Shown: one piece after another, positions 45,688 through 55,185 of the stretch
How the letters are laid out: each line of letters begins with the position of its first letter
Position numbering within the stretch: position 1 is the first letter of the stretch
Origin: Croceicoccus marinus
Lineage (GTDB): Bacteria > Pseudomonadota > Alphaproteobacteria > Sphingomonadales > Sphingomonadaceae
DNA: 64,000 nt
Direction: 5' to 3'
Assembly (NCBI RefSeq): GCF_001661675.2
Contig: NZ_CP019602.1
Location: forward strand, 2,691,501 to 2,755,500
Made by a program: the position numbers and the translations under genes
Notes under the pieces: model-generated
The model's database searches: none
Seen by the model: the letters and a program-made list of their open reading frames with translations, nothing else
Told to the model about the DNA's origin: nothing

Positions 45688-47892
45688 TCAGAACTCGACC
45701 GAAGCCGATGCCTTGAAGGTGCGCGGGCCGCCCAGCAGCAATTGCGTTCCGAACGTGCTGAACGCCGATGCCCAGTAATCCTCGTCGCTGACGTTATCGA
45801 CGCCGAAGCGCAGCGTCAGGGGAGTGTCCTTGACCAGCGCGACATAGCGCACGCCCAGGTCGAAGCGCGCCCAGTCGTCCAGCTGCAGCGTGTTGGCCGG
45901 ATCCGCGGCCTGCTTGCCGGTATGGACCGCGCGCCCGGTCAGCGTCAGCGCGGGCATGAACGGCAGGTCCCATTCCACATTGGCGTTGCCCATCCATTCC
46001 GGGATGCCCGCCGGATCGTTGCCTTGGTAGAGCCCGCCCGGCGTGCGGCGCAGTTCGGGATCGTTGACCGCGACGCCGCCGATCAGGCGCAGCCCGCGCA
46101 CCGGCTCGGCATCCAGGGTAAATTCGATGCCGCGATTGCGCTGCTCTCCGAACGGGCCGAAGACCACCTGGCCGGCATTGTCGGTATCGGCGCGATAGGC
46201 CGAATTGGGGCGATCGATCTGGAAGAACGCCAGCGAGGCGTTGAACAGACCGAAATTGGCCTTGCCGCCGAATTCGTACTGGACCGAGCGATAGGGCGCC
46301 AGCACCTCGCCCGCGTTGCTGACCACCAGATTGCCGCCCGTAGCGGGATCGGTAACGCCGTTTGGCGCGACATCGCCGCGCACCAGCCCCTCGATCCGGT
46401 TGGCATAGAGCGAGATGCCATTGGCGGGCTTCACCACCAGTCCGGCGACCGGGGTGACCGCATTCTCGCGGTAGTCGCTGGCAAGCTCGCCGCCGAAATA
46501 GGCATAGGAGCGCGCGCGGATCTCCTGCAGCCGCAGCCCGCCGGTCAGCAGGATCCGGTCGTTCCACAAGCCCAGCGTGTCCGACGCGAAGACGCTGGAC
46601 ACGCGGGTGCGCGTGATCGGGAACGGATCGTCGAGGTTGCCGCCCGCGAACGCACTGGGCGGGCGGGCGATATCGACCGGATCGTAGAGATTGGTCGCGA
46701 AGCCGCCCGCATAGAAATCATAGGCGGTGCGGATTTCCTGCCAGCTGGCCGACGCGCCGACATTCAGCTGGTGGCTGATCCCGCCCGCGGCCAGGCTGAC
46801 GCGCATGCCCGCGGTCGCAGCCTCGTTATTATCCTCGCGCGGGACATAGGATCCGCCCGCGCTGCCCGCGCCGGTCGCCGCGTCCAGCAGGGTGAACGAG
46901 CTGGTGTACTGGTCCTCGCGCCCGTCGCGCGCGCCGACGCGGGCATAGAAGGTCGCATTGTCGGCGACGTCATATTCGATGCTGGCGGTGCCGAAGAAAT
47001 CCTCGGTCTCGATCTCGGCCCAGGGCTGGCCGAAATTGGTGTCGGCATCGGGGGCGTCGGGGATCGCGGTGCTGATCGTCACCAGCGGACGCCAGTGCGA
47101 CTGGCGCAGGCGCTGCCAGTTCAGGCTGAGCGAGGCGCGCAGCGGGCCGCTGTCATGGTCGATACCCGCGCCCAGCACATAGCTTGAATGGAACTCGTCA
47201 TTGATGGCGATGTCGCCTCGGCGGGCCGATCCGTTGATCCGCACGCCCCATTCGTCGTTCGCCCCGAAGCGCCGCGCCACGTCCGCCGCGCCCGAGAAGT
47301 GGGCGTCCGACACATAGCCCGCGGTGACGCGGGTCAGGTCGCGATCGGCCATCTTGGGCAGGATGTTGACGCTGCCGCCGATGCCGCTGCCGCCCGGCGC
47401 CGCGCCGTTCAGGAACGCGCTGGCGCCGTTGATCACCTGGACCGAAGACAGCAGTTCGGGCGCGACCAGTTGGCGCGGCGCAATGCCGTAGAGGCCGTCG
47501 AAGCCGACATCGTCGGAGAACAGCGGGAAGCCGCGGATCACGAACACCTCGCCCGCGATGCCGAAGCCCATCGTGGTGCGGATGGTCGGATCGTTCTCGA
47601 GCACCTCGCCCAAAGTGTCGGGCTGCTGGTTCAGGATCAGCGCCTCGGTATAGGAGCGCACGCTGAAGGGCACGTTCTCGCCCGGCTGGTCGCCCAGCAC
47701 ACCGACCTGGCCGCCCTGCTCGACCACCGTACGATTCGCCTGCTGGGCGGAGACGAGGATGTCGCCGGCCGCGTCGTCCAGCGCGGACGTGGATGCGGCA
47801 TCGCCGGTCTGCGCCTGCGCGGGCATGGCGAAGACGGCGGAGGAAAGCAGCGCGGCGCACAGCCCGGCGCGCGTGATCGGTTTGGAACGCAT
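45688..47892 (-). CDS. TonB-dependent receptor, siderophore type
   Basis: An outer-membrane receptor of 734 residues. The ATG at 47892 follows AAGGGG and gives a signal peptide ending near MPAQAQ. A plug domain follows (residues about 50-190: DTLGEVLENDPTIRTT, VFVIRGFPLFSDDVGFDGLYG, QVINGASAFLNGAAPGG), then a barrel ending in the terminal Phe of ASVEF, as usual. It probably takes up ferric siderophores; it shares an operon with a PepSY reductase downstream of a Fur-like box. The ligand is unknown. Confidence 0.92.
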   Translation of the reverse strand: MRSKPITRAGLCAALLSSAVFAMPAQAQTGDAASTSALDDAAGDILVSAQQANRTVVEQGGQVGVLGDQPGENVPFSVRSYTEALILNQQPDTLGEVLENDPTIRTTMGFGIAGEVFVIRGFPLFSDDVGFDGLYGIAPRQLVAPELLSSVQVINGASAFLNGAAPGGSGIGGSVNILPKMADRDLTRVTAGYVSDAHFSGAADVARRFGANDEWGVRINGSARRGDIAINDEFHSSYVLGAGIDHDSGPLRASLSLNWQRLRQSHWRPLVTISTAIPDAPDADTNFGQPWAEIETEDFFGTASIEYDVADNATFYARVGARDGREDQYTSSFTLLDAATGAGSAGGSYVPREDNNEAATAGMRVSLAAGGISHQLNVGASASWQEIRTAYDFYAGGFATNLYDPVDIARPPSAFAGGNLDDPFPITRTRVSSVFASDTLGLWNDRILLTGGLRLQEIRARSYAYFGGELASDYRENAVTPVAGLVVKPANGISLYANRIEGLVRGDVAPNGVTDPATGGNLVVSNAGEVLAPYRSVQYEFGGKANFGLFNASLAFFQIDRPNSAYRADTDNAGQVVFGPFGEQRNRGIEFTLDAEPVRGLRLIGGVAVNDPELRRTPGGLYQGNDPAGIPEWMGNANVEWDLPFMPALTLTGRAVHTGKQAADPANTLQLDDWARFDLGVRYVALVKDTPLTLRFGVDNVSDEDYWASAFSTFGTQLLLGGPRTFKASASVEF

Positions 47893-48003
47893 GAGACCCC
47901 TTGAACCCTGATTGGCGTTTTTCATGCGCGCCACTTGCCGTTTATGAGAAGCAGTTGCAATAGCCAATCGATAGGACCGCCTGAGCCCCTCCCCAGCCGC
48001 TCG

Positions 48004-48186
48004 TCAGCCCTGCCGGAATCCCATCGCCCAGATCACCGCCAGCAGCGGCGCGGCCAGCGTCAGCCACGACAGCGCATCGCGCCATCCGTCGCCGGTGAGT
48101 GCGCTCAGCAGGCCGATCGCGGTCAGCACCGCCAGCAGCACGGGTACCGCGAAGATCTGCCGCAGCGATTGCCGGGCGCGCCTCAT
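48004..48186 (-). CDS. Small membrane protein of the iron-uptake operon (60 residues)
   Basis: The ATG overlaps the stop of the PepSY gene (ATGA). The 60-residue product has two hydrophobic helices (LAVLTAIGLLSALTG and a second near WLTLAAPLLAVIWAM) and a basic N-terminus. It lies between the PepSY and receptor genes. I do not recognise a named family, although small membrane proteins of this kind recur in siderophore operons. Confidence 0.65.
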   Translation of the reverse strand: MRRARQSLRQIFAVPVLLAVLTAIGLLSALTGDGWRDALSWLTLAAPLLAVIWAMGFRQG

Positions 48187-49349
48187 TCCGCGGGCTCCAG
48201 CACGCCGCCGCTGGTCACCTCGCGCACATGCGCCCGTGCCGACACGCGGCGCTTGCCCTGCCAGAGGTACAGCCCGCTGCCGAGCACCACGATCGTCACC
48301 AGCGTCATCATCGCCCACAGGATCTTGAGCGGCAGCCCGCCGTAATCCCCGAAATGCAGCGGCTGCGACAGCGCCAGCGCCTTGCCGTACCACGGCATCG
48401 GCCTCGCATCGGTCAGCACCCCGGTTTCGGCATCGATCAGGACCGAGGTCAGCAGCCCCTCGGTCAGCGGCGTGTCGCCCTGGAAGAAGATCGCGTAATG
48501 ATGGTTCGAGCTGTAATCGCCGCCCGGAAAGCCGATGAACTGCGGATTGGCGCCGGGCACGGCTTCCCGCGCGGCGGCCATGGCGATGTCGAGCGAGCCA
48601 TAGCGCGCGGGCGGCAGCGGCTGCGCCTGTGCATAGGCCCGCGTCATCTCGGCAAGCTCGTTCGCCTGCCACGCTTCGTTGATCGGCGTGGCCAGCGTGT
48701 TGATCACGCCGGTCAGCCCCACGACCGCGACCCAGGCCAGCGTCACCACCCCCAGCAGATTGTGATAGTCGAGCCACTTGACCCGCGTGCTGCGCGACGA
48801 GCGCAGCGATCCGAAGCCCAGCCGCCGCATGAACGGCGCATAGAGCACCACGCCCGACACCACCGCGACCAGGAACAGCACGCCCATCAGCCCCAGGAAC
48901 AGCATGCCCGGCAGGCCCAGGAACATGTCGGTATGCAACTGCAGCAGGAAATGCATCACCCCGCTGTCCTCCTCCAGCGAGACCAGCGCGCCGGTCGAAC
49001 GGTCGAGGATCATCAACGACATGTCGCCCACCGGCGAATCGGGGCTCGGCGCTGTGGTCACGGTCATCAGCGGCTGGGTGTTGTCGAATGCCATGAACAC
49101 CGGCACCTCGCCGGCTCGCTCCGCCAGCGCGGCATCCAGCATGCGGTCCAGCGGCAGCAGGCCCGGCGCATTGCCCGACGATGCGACGCCGGGGCGGCCG
49201 ACATCAGGCTCGCCGCCGGTCAGGCGGTCGATCTCGTCATGGAAGATCAGCGGCAGCCCGGTGACGCACAGCATCAGCAGGAACACGGTGCAGACCAGGC
49301 TCGACCATTTATGAATGAAGTACCAGGCGCGAACGGCTCTCTGGGTCAT
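48183..49349 (-). CDS. PepSY-associated transmembrane protein (ferric reductase-like)
   Basis: A 388-residue membrane protein with four hydrophobic segments. The first follows AWYFIHKWSSLVCTVFLLM near the N-terminus, and pairs of HxxLG-like and WLDYHNLLGV motifs bracket the last two, as in the PepSY_TM family that reduces or unloads ferric siderophores at the inner membrane. Two periplasmic PepSY-like portions lie between. It is the first gene of an operon with a small membrane protein and a TonB-dependent receptor, and a Fur-like box lies 20-40 bases upstream. Confidence 0.87.
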   Translation of the reverse strand: MTQRAVRAWYFIHKWSSLVCTVFLLMLCVTGLPLIFHDEIDRLTGGEPDVGRPGVASSGNAPGLLPLDRMLDAALAERAGEVPVFMAFDNTQPLMTVTTAPSPDSPVGDMSLMILDRSTGALVSLEEDSGVMHFLLQLHTDMFLGLPGMLFLGLMGVLFLVAVVSGVVLYAPFMRRLGFGSLRSSRSTRVKWLDYHNLLGVVTLAWVAVVGLTGVINTLATPINEAWQANELAEMTRAYAQAQPLPPARYGSLDIAMAAAREAVPGANPQFIGFPGGDYSSNHHYAIFFQGDTPLTEGLLTSVLIDAETGVLTDARPMPWYGKALALSQPLHFGDYGGLPLKILWAMMTLVTIVVLGSGLYLWQGKRRVSARAHVREVTSGGVLEPAE

Positions 49350-49371
49350 GGGCGGTGCTTACGGGTGTGAT

Positions 49372-49386
49372 TGAGAATTATTATCA
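49372..49386 (-). promoter_or_regulatory. Fur-box-like 7-1-7 repeat
   Basis: TGAGAAT-T-ATTATCA is an inverted repeat with six of seven pairs and matches the Fur 7-1-7 consensus. It lies 23 bases before the PepSY start, so iron-repressed control of the operon is likely. Not tested. Confidence 0.65.
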
Positions 49387-49434
49387 ATCCCTACCCGCAA
49401 GCATCGCCCGTGTCCAGATTGGCCGCGTGGCCCC

Positions 49435-49486
49435 GCCCGGCACTATCGCCCGGCGCTATCGCCCGGCGCTATCGCCCGGCGCTATC
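49435..49486. repeat. Four tandem copies of a 13-bp unit
   Basis: The unit GCCCGGCGCTATC is repeated four times; the first copy has CA for CG. It lies between the paoC stop and the Fur-like box. Confidence 0.9.
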
Positions 49487-49508
49487 GCCAGCCGCAATCG
49501 ATTGCGGC

Positions 49509-51725
49509 CTAAAGCAGATCCTCGATCCGCACCGGCAGTTCGCGTATCCGCTTGCCGGTCGCATGCCAGACCGCATCGGTGATCGCCGCCGCGGTGCCGA
49601 CATTGGCCAGTTCGCCGATGCCCTTCACGCCCAGCACGTTGATCTCGTTGTCGACCTCGGGGACCATGATGATGTCGACCTGCTGTATGTCGGCATTCAC
49701 CGGGATCAGATATTCGGCGATATTGTCGTTCACATAGCGGCCGCGGCGCATGTCGATCTCGGTCTTTTCGTGCAGGGCCGAGGATATGCCCCAGATCAGC
49801 CCGCCCAGGTACTGGCTATGCGCGGTGCGCGGGTTCATGATGCGCCCGCCCGCGAAAGCGCCGGTGATGCGCGGCACGCGAATCTCGCGCGTACGCTCGT
49901 TGACGCGCACCTCGACCATTTCCGCGCCGAATGCGAACATGGTGCGCTCCTCAAGATTGCCGCCGGTGATGCGCACGCCGCCGTCATACATCGCCTCCAG
50001 CGCCTTTTCGTCGAGGCTGGGCGGAATCCAGCGGCCCAGCACTTCCAGTTCGGGGTCCGTCATGGCCGCGACGGCGGCGCGGCGCGCGTCGATGCCGGCT
50101 CCCTCGGGCACGCCGAGCTGTGCGGCGAGCTTGTCGCACGCATCGGCCACCGCGCTGGTCACGCTGGCGGTAGAGATCGATCCGCCCGAGATCGGCCCCG
50201 GCGGATAGCGGCTGTCGCCCATCCGCACCTCGATCCGGCCGGGATCGATGCCCAGCCGCTCGCCCGCGGCCTGCGCGGCGATGGTATAGCAGCCGGTCCC
50301 CACGTCATGCGCTGCAACCTCGATCAGCGCGCTGCCGTTGCGGCGCAGCGTCACCCGCGCGGTCGAGGGAGACATCAGCGTGGGATACATCGCCATAGAG
50401 CAGCCCCAGCCGACCAGCCAGTCGCCATCGCGCATCGAACGCGGTGCGGGATTGCGGCGGCTCCAGCCGAAACTCTCGGCGGCGGCATCGAGGCATTCGT
50501 TCAGCGAGCGGCTGGTATAGGGCGCGCCATTGACCGGATTGACGCGCGTGTCGTTCATCTTGCGGAACTCGACCGGGTCGATCCCAGCCGCTGCGGCCAG
50601 CTCGTTCATGGCCGCTTCCAGCGCATAGACCGTCGGCACTTCCGCCGGAGAGCGCATGAATGTCGGCACGTTGCGGTCGCCCTGCACGATGTAACTGTCG
50701 GTCTTCACCGCCTGGAACGCATACATCGCCGCGGTCTTTTCCAGCCCGCCGTTGGAATAGGGCGACACGCGCGAGGTGAACTCGCTCTGCCGGTGGTCAT
50801 AGCCGGTCAGCCGCCCGCCGGCATCGCATCCCAGCCGCACGTGGTGGCGGGTTTCCTGGCGGTGGCCGTTATGGGTGAAGCCCTGGTCGCGCATGGCGAC
50901 GACCTTGACCGGGCGCCCGATCTGCTTCGCGGCCAGCGCGGCCATCGCCGTGCGATGCGTCACCGCGCCCTTCGACCCGAACGCCCCGCCCACGAAGGGC
51001 GACACGACATGCACATTGTCGGGATCGATCTGCAACTGCTCGGCAATCGTGTATTTCAGGCCCCAGACATACTGGCTCGGTTCGTGCAGCACCAGCCGCG
51101 GGCCGTCCCAGTACGCAGTGGTCGAGAACAGCTCGATCGGGTTGTGATGCTGCGTCGGGGTCGCATATTCGGCGTCGATCACATGGGCCGAGCCGGCCAG
51201 CGCGGCATCGGCATCCTTGAAGCGGATCGGCTCGTAGCCCGGATTGACCTCTCCCAGCGGGCGCTCGACAACGCCTTCGCTGCCAAAGGTCGGGGCCGGG
51301 TCACTTTCCTCATAGGTGAATTTCAGGCGGAACGATGCCTCGCGCGCGGCTTCGAAGCTGTCGGCCACGATCAGCGCGATCGGCTGGCCGTCATGCTCGA
51401 TCTCGGGCCCCGCCAGCGGAGAGCGGTCGGTGATGGCAAGCCCGCCGCCCGCAAAGGTCTTGCTGTCCCCAAGCGCAGGGCGATTGCGATAGGTCAGGAT
51501 CGCCTGCACGCCCGCCACCGCCTTGGCCGCGGTCTCGTCGATGCCGGTGATGCGGCCCTTGGCGATGCTGCTGGTAACCATCCAGCCATATGCGGGCTTG
51601 CCCGGAACCGGCAGGTCGTCGGCATAGATCTTGGCGCCCGTGACCTTGCCCAGCGCTTCATAGCGGGCGATGGGCTGGCCCATGTTGGCCTTGGGCCGGG
51701 GTACGGGGTTATAATCCTGAGCCAT
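49509..51725 (-). CDS. paoC: Aldehyde oxidoreductase, molybdenum-binding subunit
   Basis: The large subunit (738 residues) of a xanthine-oxidase-family enzyme of Pao/YagR type. Molybdenum-cofactor regions are visible: VVSPFVGGAFGSKG, the LGCDAGGRLTGYD block, IEVAAHDVGTGCYT, and the catalytic Glu in KGIGELANVG near the C-terminus. It oxidises aldehydes to acids in the periplasm in known PaoABC. MAQDYNPVP at 51725 is the chosen start; the upstream frame overlaps paoB without similarity. Confidence 0.9.
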   Translation of the reverse strand: MAQDYNPVPRPKANMGQPIARYEALGKVTGAKIYADDLPVPGKPAYGWMVTSSIAKGRITGIDETAAKAVAGVQAILTYRNRPALGDSKTFAGGGLAITDRSPLAGPEIEHDGQPIALIVADSFEAAREASFRLKFTYEESDPAPTFGSEGVVERPLGEVNPGYEPIRFKDADAALAGSAHVIDAEYATPTQHHNPIELFSTTAYWDGPRLVLHEPSQYVWGLKYTIAEQLQIDPDNVHVVSPFVGGAFGSKGAVTHRTAMAALAAKQIGRPVKVVAMRDQGFTHNGHRQETRHHVRLGCDAGGRLTGYDHRQSEFTSRVSPYSNGGLEKTAAMYAFQAVKTDSYIVQGDRNVPTFMRSPAEVPTVYALEAAMNELAAAAGIDPVEFRKMNDTRVNPVNGAPYTSRSLNECLDAAAESFGWSRRNPAPRSMRDGDWLVGWGCSMAMYPTLMSPSTARVTLRRNGSALIEVAAHDVGTGCYTIAAQAAGERLGIDPGRIEVRMGDSRYPPGPISGGSISTASVTSAVADACDKLAAQLGVPEGAGIDARRAAVAAMTDPELEVLGRWIPPSLDEKALEAMYDGGVRITGGNLEERTMFAFGAEMVEVRVNERTREIRVPRITGAFAGGRIMNPRTAHSQYLGGLIWGISSALHEKTEIDMRRGRYVNDNIAEYLIPVNADIQQVDIIMVPEVDNEINVLGVKGIGELANVGTAAAITDAVWHATGKRIRELPVRIEDLL

Positions 51726-51729
51726 GTGA

Positions 51730-52722
51730 TCAGCCCTCCATTCCGGCGATTTCGGTGAAGGCGCGGACCATCGTCCGCTTGCCCAGGTCGATCTTGAACT
51801 TGTTGTGCTCGGTAGCAGACGCGCCGGCAAAGGCGATCTCGGCCGCGCGGTTCAGCCGCGCCTCGTTCAGCGGCCCTCCGCGCAAGGCGGCTTCCGCCTC
51901 TCGCGCGCGCCAGGGCACGGTGGCGACACCGCCCAGCCCGATGCGGATATCGGCGATGGTATCGCCCTCCATCCGCAGCGCCCCCGCGGTCGATGCCAGC
52001 GCATAGGCATAGGATTCGCGATCGCGCACCTTCAGATAGCGCGACCGCGGAAAATCGGCGTCGGGGATCGAAAAGGCGGTGATCAGGTCGCCCTGCTGCA
52101 GCGTCGTTTCGATATCGGGGCGCGATTGCGGCAGCCGGTGAAGATCGGCAAAGCGCAGCGAGCGCGGCCCGCCCTTGCCCAGGATCTCGACGATGGCATC
52201 CAGTGCAATCAGCGCCTGCGCGAAATCGCCCGGATAGGTCGCGATGCACGAAGGCGAAGTCCCCAGCACCGCCAGGCTGCGGGTCACGCCGCCTTCCAGC
52301 GCCGCGCAGCCCGATCCGGGCACGCGCTTGTTGCACTGGTCATAGCTGGTGTCGCGGTAATAGGGGCAGCGCGTCCTTTGCAGCACATTGCCGCCCAGCC
52401 GCGCCATGTTGCGGATCTGCGGACTGGCGGCCAGCCACAGCGCATCGGACAGCATCGGCACGCGGCGGCGCACGTCATTGTCATCGGCTAGCGCCGCCAT
52501 CGTGGTCAACGCGCCGATACGCAGGGCCTTGCCGTCCCACGCGATGAAATCATGGCGCTGGCCGTCCATGCCGGTGATGTCCACGACCTGCGTTGGCCGC
52601 ATCACGTCCAGTTTCATCAGGTCGGTCAGCGTGGTGCCGCCGCCCAGGTACTGCGTGCCGGCATCGGCGGCGGCGACCGCGCGCACGGCGCTGTCGGGGC
52701 GATTGTATTGGAAGGGGCGCAT
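51730..52722 (-). CDS. paoB: Aldehyde oxidoreductase, FAD-binding subunit
   Basis: A 330-residue FAD subunit of the CO-dehydrogenase-flavoprotein fold. FAD motifs: YLGGGTTLTDLMKLDV and LGGNVLQRTRCPYY. Shortly after come clustered cysteines (CPYYRD, DQCNKR, GSGCAALEG), which in PaoB bind an extra 4Fe-4S cluster not found in most relatives. It is four bases downstream of paoA and just before paoC, giving the normal A-B-C order. Confidence 0.9.
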   Translation of the reverse strand: MRPFQYNRPDSAVRAVAAADAGTQYLGGGTTLTDLMKLDVMRPTQVVDITGMDGQRHDFIAWDGKALRIGALTTMAALADDNDVRRRVPMLSDALWLAASPQIRNMARLGGNVLQRTRCPYYRDTSYDQCNKRVPGSGCAALEGGVTRSLAVLGTSPSCIATYPGDFAQALIALDAIVEILGKGGPRSLRFADLHRLPQSRPDIETTLQQGDLITAFSIPDADFPRSRYLKVRDRESYAYALASTAGALRMEGDTIADIRIGLGGVATVPWRAREAEAALRGGPLNEARLNRAAEIAFAGASATEHNKFKIDLGKRTMVRAFTEIAGMEG

Positions 52723-52726
52723 CGCT

Positions 52727-53356
52727 TCAGCCCTCCATCTCGGCGCGGGCCTGCTTCACGGCGGCGACGATATTCGGATAGGCGGCGCAGCGGCACAGAT
52801 TGCCCGACATGTATTCGCGGATCTCAGCCTCGCTGCCGGCATGCCCCTCGGTAATGCAGGCGACGCCCGACATGATCTGTCCCGGCGTGCAATAGCCGCA
52901 CTGGAACGCGTCATTGTCGATGAAGGCCTGCTGCATCGGGTGCAGATTGCCCTCGCCGCCCAGCCCTTCGCCGGCAAGCCCCTCGATCGTGGTGATGGCG
53001 CGGCCTTGCACCTGCGCGGCAAGGGTCAGGCAGGACAGCACGCGGTCGCCGTCGACATGGACGGTGCAGGCGCCGCACTGGCCGTGGTCGCAGCCCTTCT
53101 TCGAGCCGGTGAGTTCCAGATCGTGCCGCAGCACGTCGAGCAGCGTCGAGCGGCTGTCGATGACCAGCTCGCGCGCCTGGCCGTTGATGTTGAGCGTCAC
53201 GGGAATGCGCTGCACCGGCACGTCCTGCCGCTCCATCGCGGCGGGGCGGATTTCCTGACCGCGCGCGGCCAGCGGCAAGACCGCCGCGCCTGCCGCGCTG
53301 CCCTTCATCAACCCCCGACGGCTTACCCGGTCGAGGTTGCTCGGCTGTTCGCTCAT
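52727..53356 (-). CDS. paoA: Aldehyde oxidoreductase, 2Fe-2S subunit with Tat signal
   Basis: A 209-residue iron-sulfur subunit. The N-terminus has a twin-arginine motif (SRRGLMKG) and a hydrophobic stretch, so the complex should be exported folded. Two 2Fe-2S sites are visible: GCDHGQCGACTVHVDG with a later cysteine, and CGYCTPGQI plus CRCAAYP. It is the first gene of paoABC. No paoD/XdhC-like maturation gene is next to it in this window. Confidence 0.92.
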   Translation of the reverse strand: MSEQPSNLDRVSRRGLMKGSAAGAAVLPLAARGQEIRPAAMERQDVPVQRIPVTLNINGQARELVIDSRSTLLDVLRHDLELTGSKKGCDHGQCGACTVHVDGDRVLSCLTLAAQVQGRAITTIEGLAGEGLGGEGNLHPMQQAFIDNDAFQCGYCTPGQIMSGVACITEGHAGSEAEIREYMSGNLCRCAAYPNIVAAVKQARAEMEG

Positions 53357-53536
53357 AGATCGTGCTCCGCTGGCGGTCGGCGATATGCTCGCCCGGCTTT
53401 CGAAAACTGCGCTGAAAAAAAGGCAGGATCGGCCTTAACGAGTCCCGGCGAATGAACAGCCGGGCGCGGCATCGGTTCCCGCTTGCGGGAATACCCGGGG
53501 GATGCGCAGGGGATGCCCGGGGGATTTTGGGACCCG

Positions 53537-54391
53537 CTAGTCCCTGCGCTGGCTGCCGAATGCCCAGCGCAGGGTCTTGCCCATCGCGAAGGTGCCGGCC
53601 CGAACCGGCAGTGCGGACAAGGTGCGCCTGCGCAGGCCCAGCATCTTTACTGCAAAGGGGGGCAGCAGGTCGACCGCCGCTCCGCCCAGCAAGGGCTGGA
53701 CTGCCATTGCCGTTCCGCCGCGGCCGCGCGGCGACAGGATCTCGGCGGCAACGGCGCGTGCATCGGGGCTGCCGTCCAGCTGGCCGCGCATGTCGCGCAT
53801 CATCGCGCGCGCCTCGGCCTCGCTGGTGGGAACGGGATCGGCGTGAAGGCGGCGCGCGACCTCGGCGAATTGCTCGAAATATAGGTCGCGGTCGCGGCGC
53901 GGCATGGCCGGGCGCACATAGCGCACATGCGCGTCGAGAAAGCTCGTCGCCTCGGCCAGGTGGACCCAGGCCAGCACCGAGGGATCGGTTGCGGAATAGG
54001 GGGCTCCGCCGGGTAACGTGCCCTGAACCCTGCGGTGGATCGCATTGACCTTTGCGATCGCCTTCTCCGCCTCGTCCCGGTGGCCATAGGTCGTGACCGC
54101 GATGAAACGCGCGGTGCGGCGCAGCCGGCCATGCAGATCGCTGCGGAAGGTCGAATGGTCCAGCACGCCGCGCAGCGCATGCGGGTGGAGCATCTGCAGC
54201 AGCAGGGCCGATATGCCGCCGACCATCATCGCGGTGACATCCGCATGGACGATCCGGATCGGCGTATCCGGCGCGAACAGCGCATGGTCGGACGGCGCGA
54301 CCGGCTGCTCGCCCGAGGCGCTGTCGTTGAACACGGCCCGCACATTGCGAACGATGGCACGGCGAAGGGGGTGCTGCGGTTCAGCCGCCAT
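53537..54391 (-). CDS. DUF2236 (oxygenase MpaB family) protein
   Basis: A 284-residue protein mostly of alpha helices. The pattern ADVTAMMVGGISALLLQMLHPHALRGVLDHS near residues 55-85, then FIAVTTYG and IHRRVQGTLP, then VLAWVHLAEATSFL is typical of the DUF2236/MpaB group, which includes haem-type latex-clearing relatives and fungal MpaB. The conserved His and Asp residues of this family are present. The reaction is unknown. The ATG at 54391 is used; a start 20 codons upstream is less likely. Confidence 0.83.
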   Translation of the reverse strand: MAAEPQHPLRRAIVRNVRAVFNDSASGEQPVAPSDHALFAPDTPIRIVHADVTAMMVGGISALLLQMLHPHALRGVLDHSTFRSDLHGRLRRTARFIAVTTYGHRDEAEKAIAKVNAIHRRVQGTLPGGAPYSATDPSVLAWVHLAEATSFLDAHVRYVRPAMPRRDRDLYFEQFAEVARRLHADPVPTSEAEARAMMRDMRGQLDGSPDARAVAAEILSPRGRGGTAMAVQPLLGGAAVDLLPPFAVKMLGLRRRTLSALPVRAGTFAMGKTLRWAFGSQRRD

Positions 54392-54534
54392 GACGGCAGC
54401 GCGCAGCGAGCGCAGGACGGCGCGTGGCAGACATGGATGGGGTCTTACCACCGGGCCCCGGCTTTGCCCATGGCCTTGATCGGCCGCCAGGGCGGGCGGC
54501 TGTCACGGGGGCGCGTATGGAACCGCGCGGACGA

Positions 54535-55185
54535 TCAATCACCCGGCGCGGCGGGCCACGCGCGCATGGAGGCATCGACGACGCTTTGCAGCGCTTCCCT
54601 GCCCGCCCCGTCACGGGCCATGACGGACAGTCCCTGCATCACGGCGACCGCCAGATCGGCCAGCGCCGACGCATCGGCACGGGCATCGATCAGCCCGTCC
54701 GCGATGTCGCGTTCGATCCGCGCTTTCAGCCCATCGCGCAGCCGGCGGCGATAGCGGGCAACTTCGGCCTGCACATCGGCCGAAGCGGCCGAACCGCTGG
54801 CGGTCGCGCTGGCGAGCAGGCATCCCGGCGGCGTATCCGCCCCCGTGAATGTCGCGGCCGCGCCGGAAAGGATCGACCGGGCCGCCTCGAAAGCGGTGGG
54901 CGCCGCATCGATCGCCGTGTCCATCACGTCGGGATCGCCTGCATAGCGCCGGACAGCTTCGAGAAAGAGGTGCTTCTTGTCCCCGAACGCCGCGTACAGG
55001 CTGGGCGCGGTAATCCCCATGGCGCGCGTCAGATCGCTGATCGGCGTGGTCTCATAGCCGTGCCGCCAAAACATCAGCATCGCCTTTTCAAGCACGTCGT
55101 CGCGGTCGAACGACAGCGGCCGCCCGCTTTTGCGCCTTGGATCGGTTCCGGATTCCATAGCGCTTGTTACGAAATGATTTGACAT
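54535..55185 (-). CDS. TetR family transcriptional regulator
   Basis: A repressor of 216 residues with an N-terminal TetR helix-turn-helix (VLEKAMLMFWRHGYETTPIS, then DLTRAMGITAPSLYAAFGDKKHLFLEAV) and an all-alpha ligand domain. Two in-frame ATGs, 55185 and 55158, are possible; the shorter form leaves a TACGAAA repeat upstream of the gene. It is divergent from an aldo/keto reductase gene, which it probably controls. The ligand is unknown. Confidence 0.88.
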   Translation of the reverse strand: MSNHFVTSAMESGTDPRRKSGRPLSFDRDDVLEKAMLMFWRHGYETTPISDLTRAMGITAPSLYAAFGDKKHLFLEAVRRYAGDPDVMDTAIDAAPTAFEAARSILSGAAATFTGADTPPGCLLASATASGSAASADVQAEVARYRRRLRDGLKARIERDIADGLIDARADASALADLAVAVMQGLSVMARDGAGREALQSVVDASMRAWPAAPGD

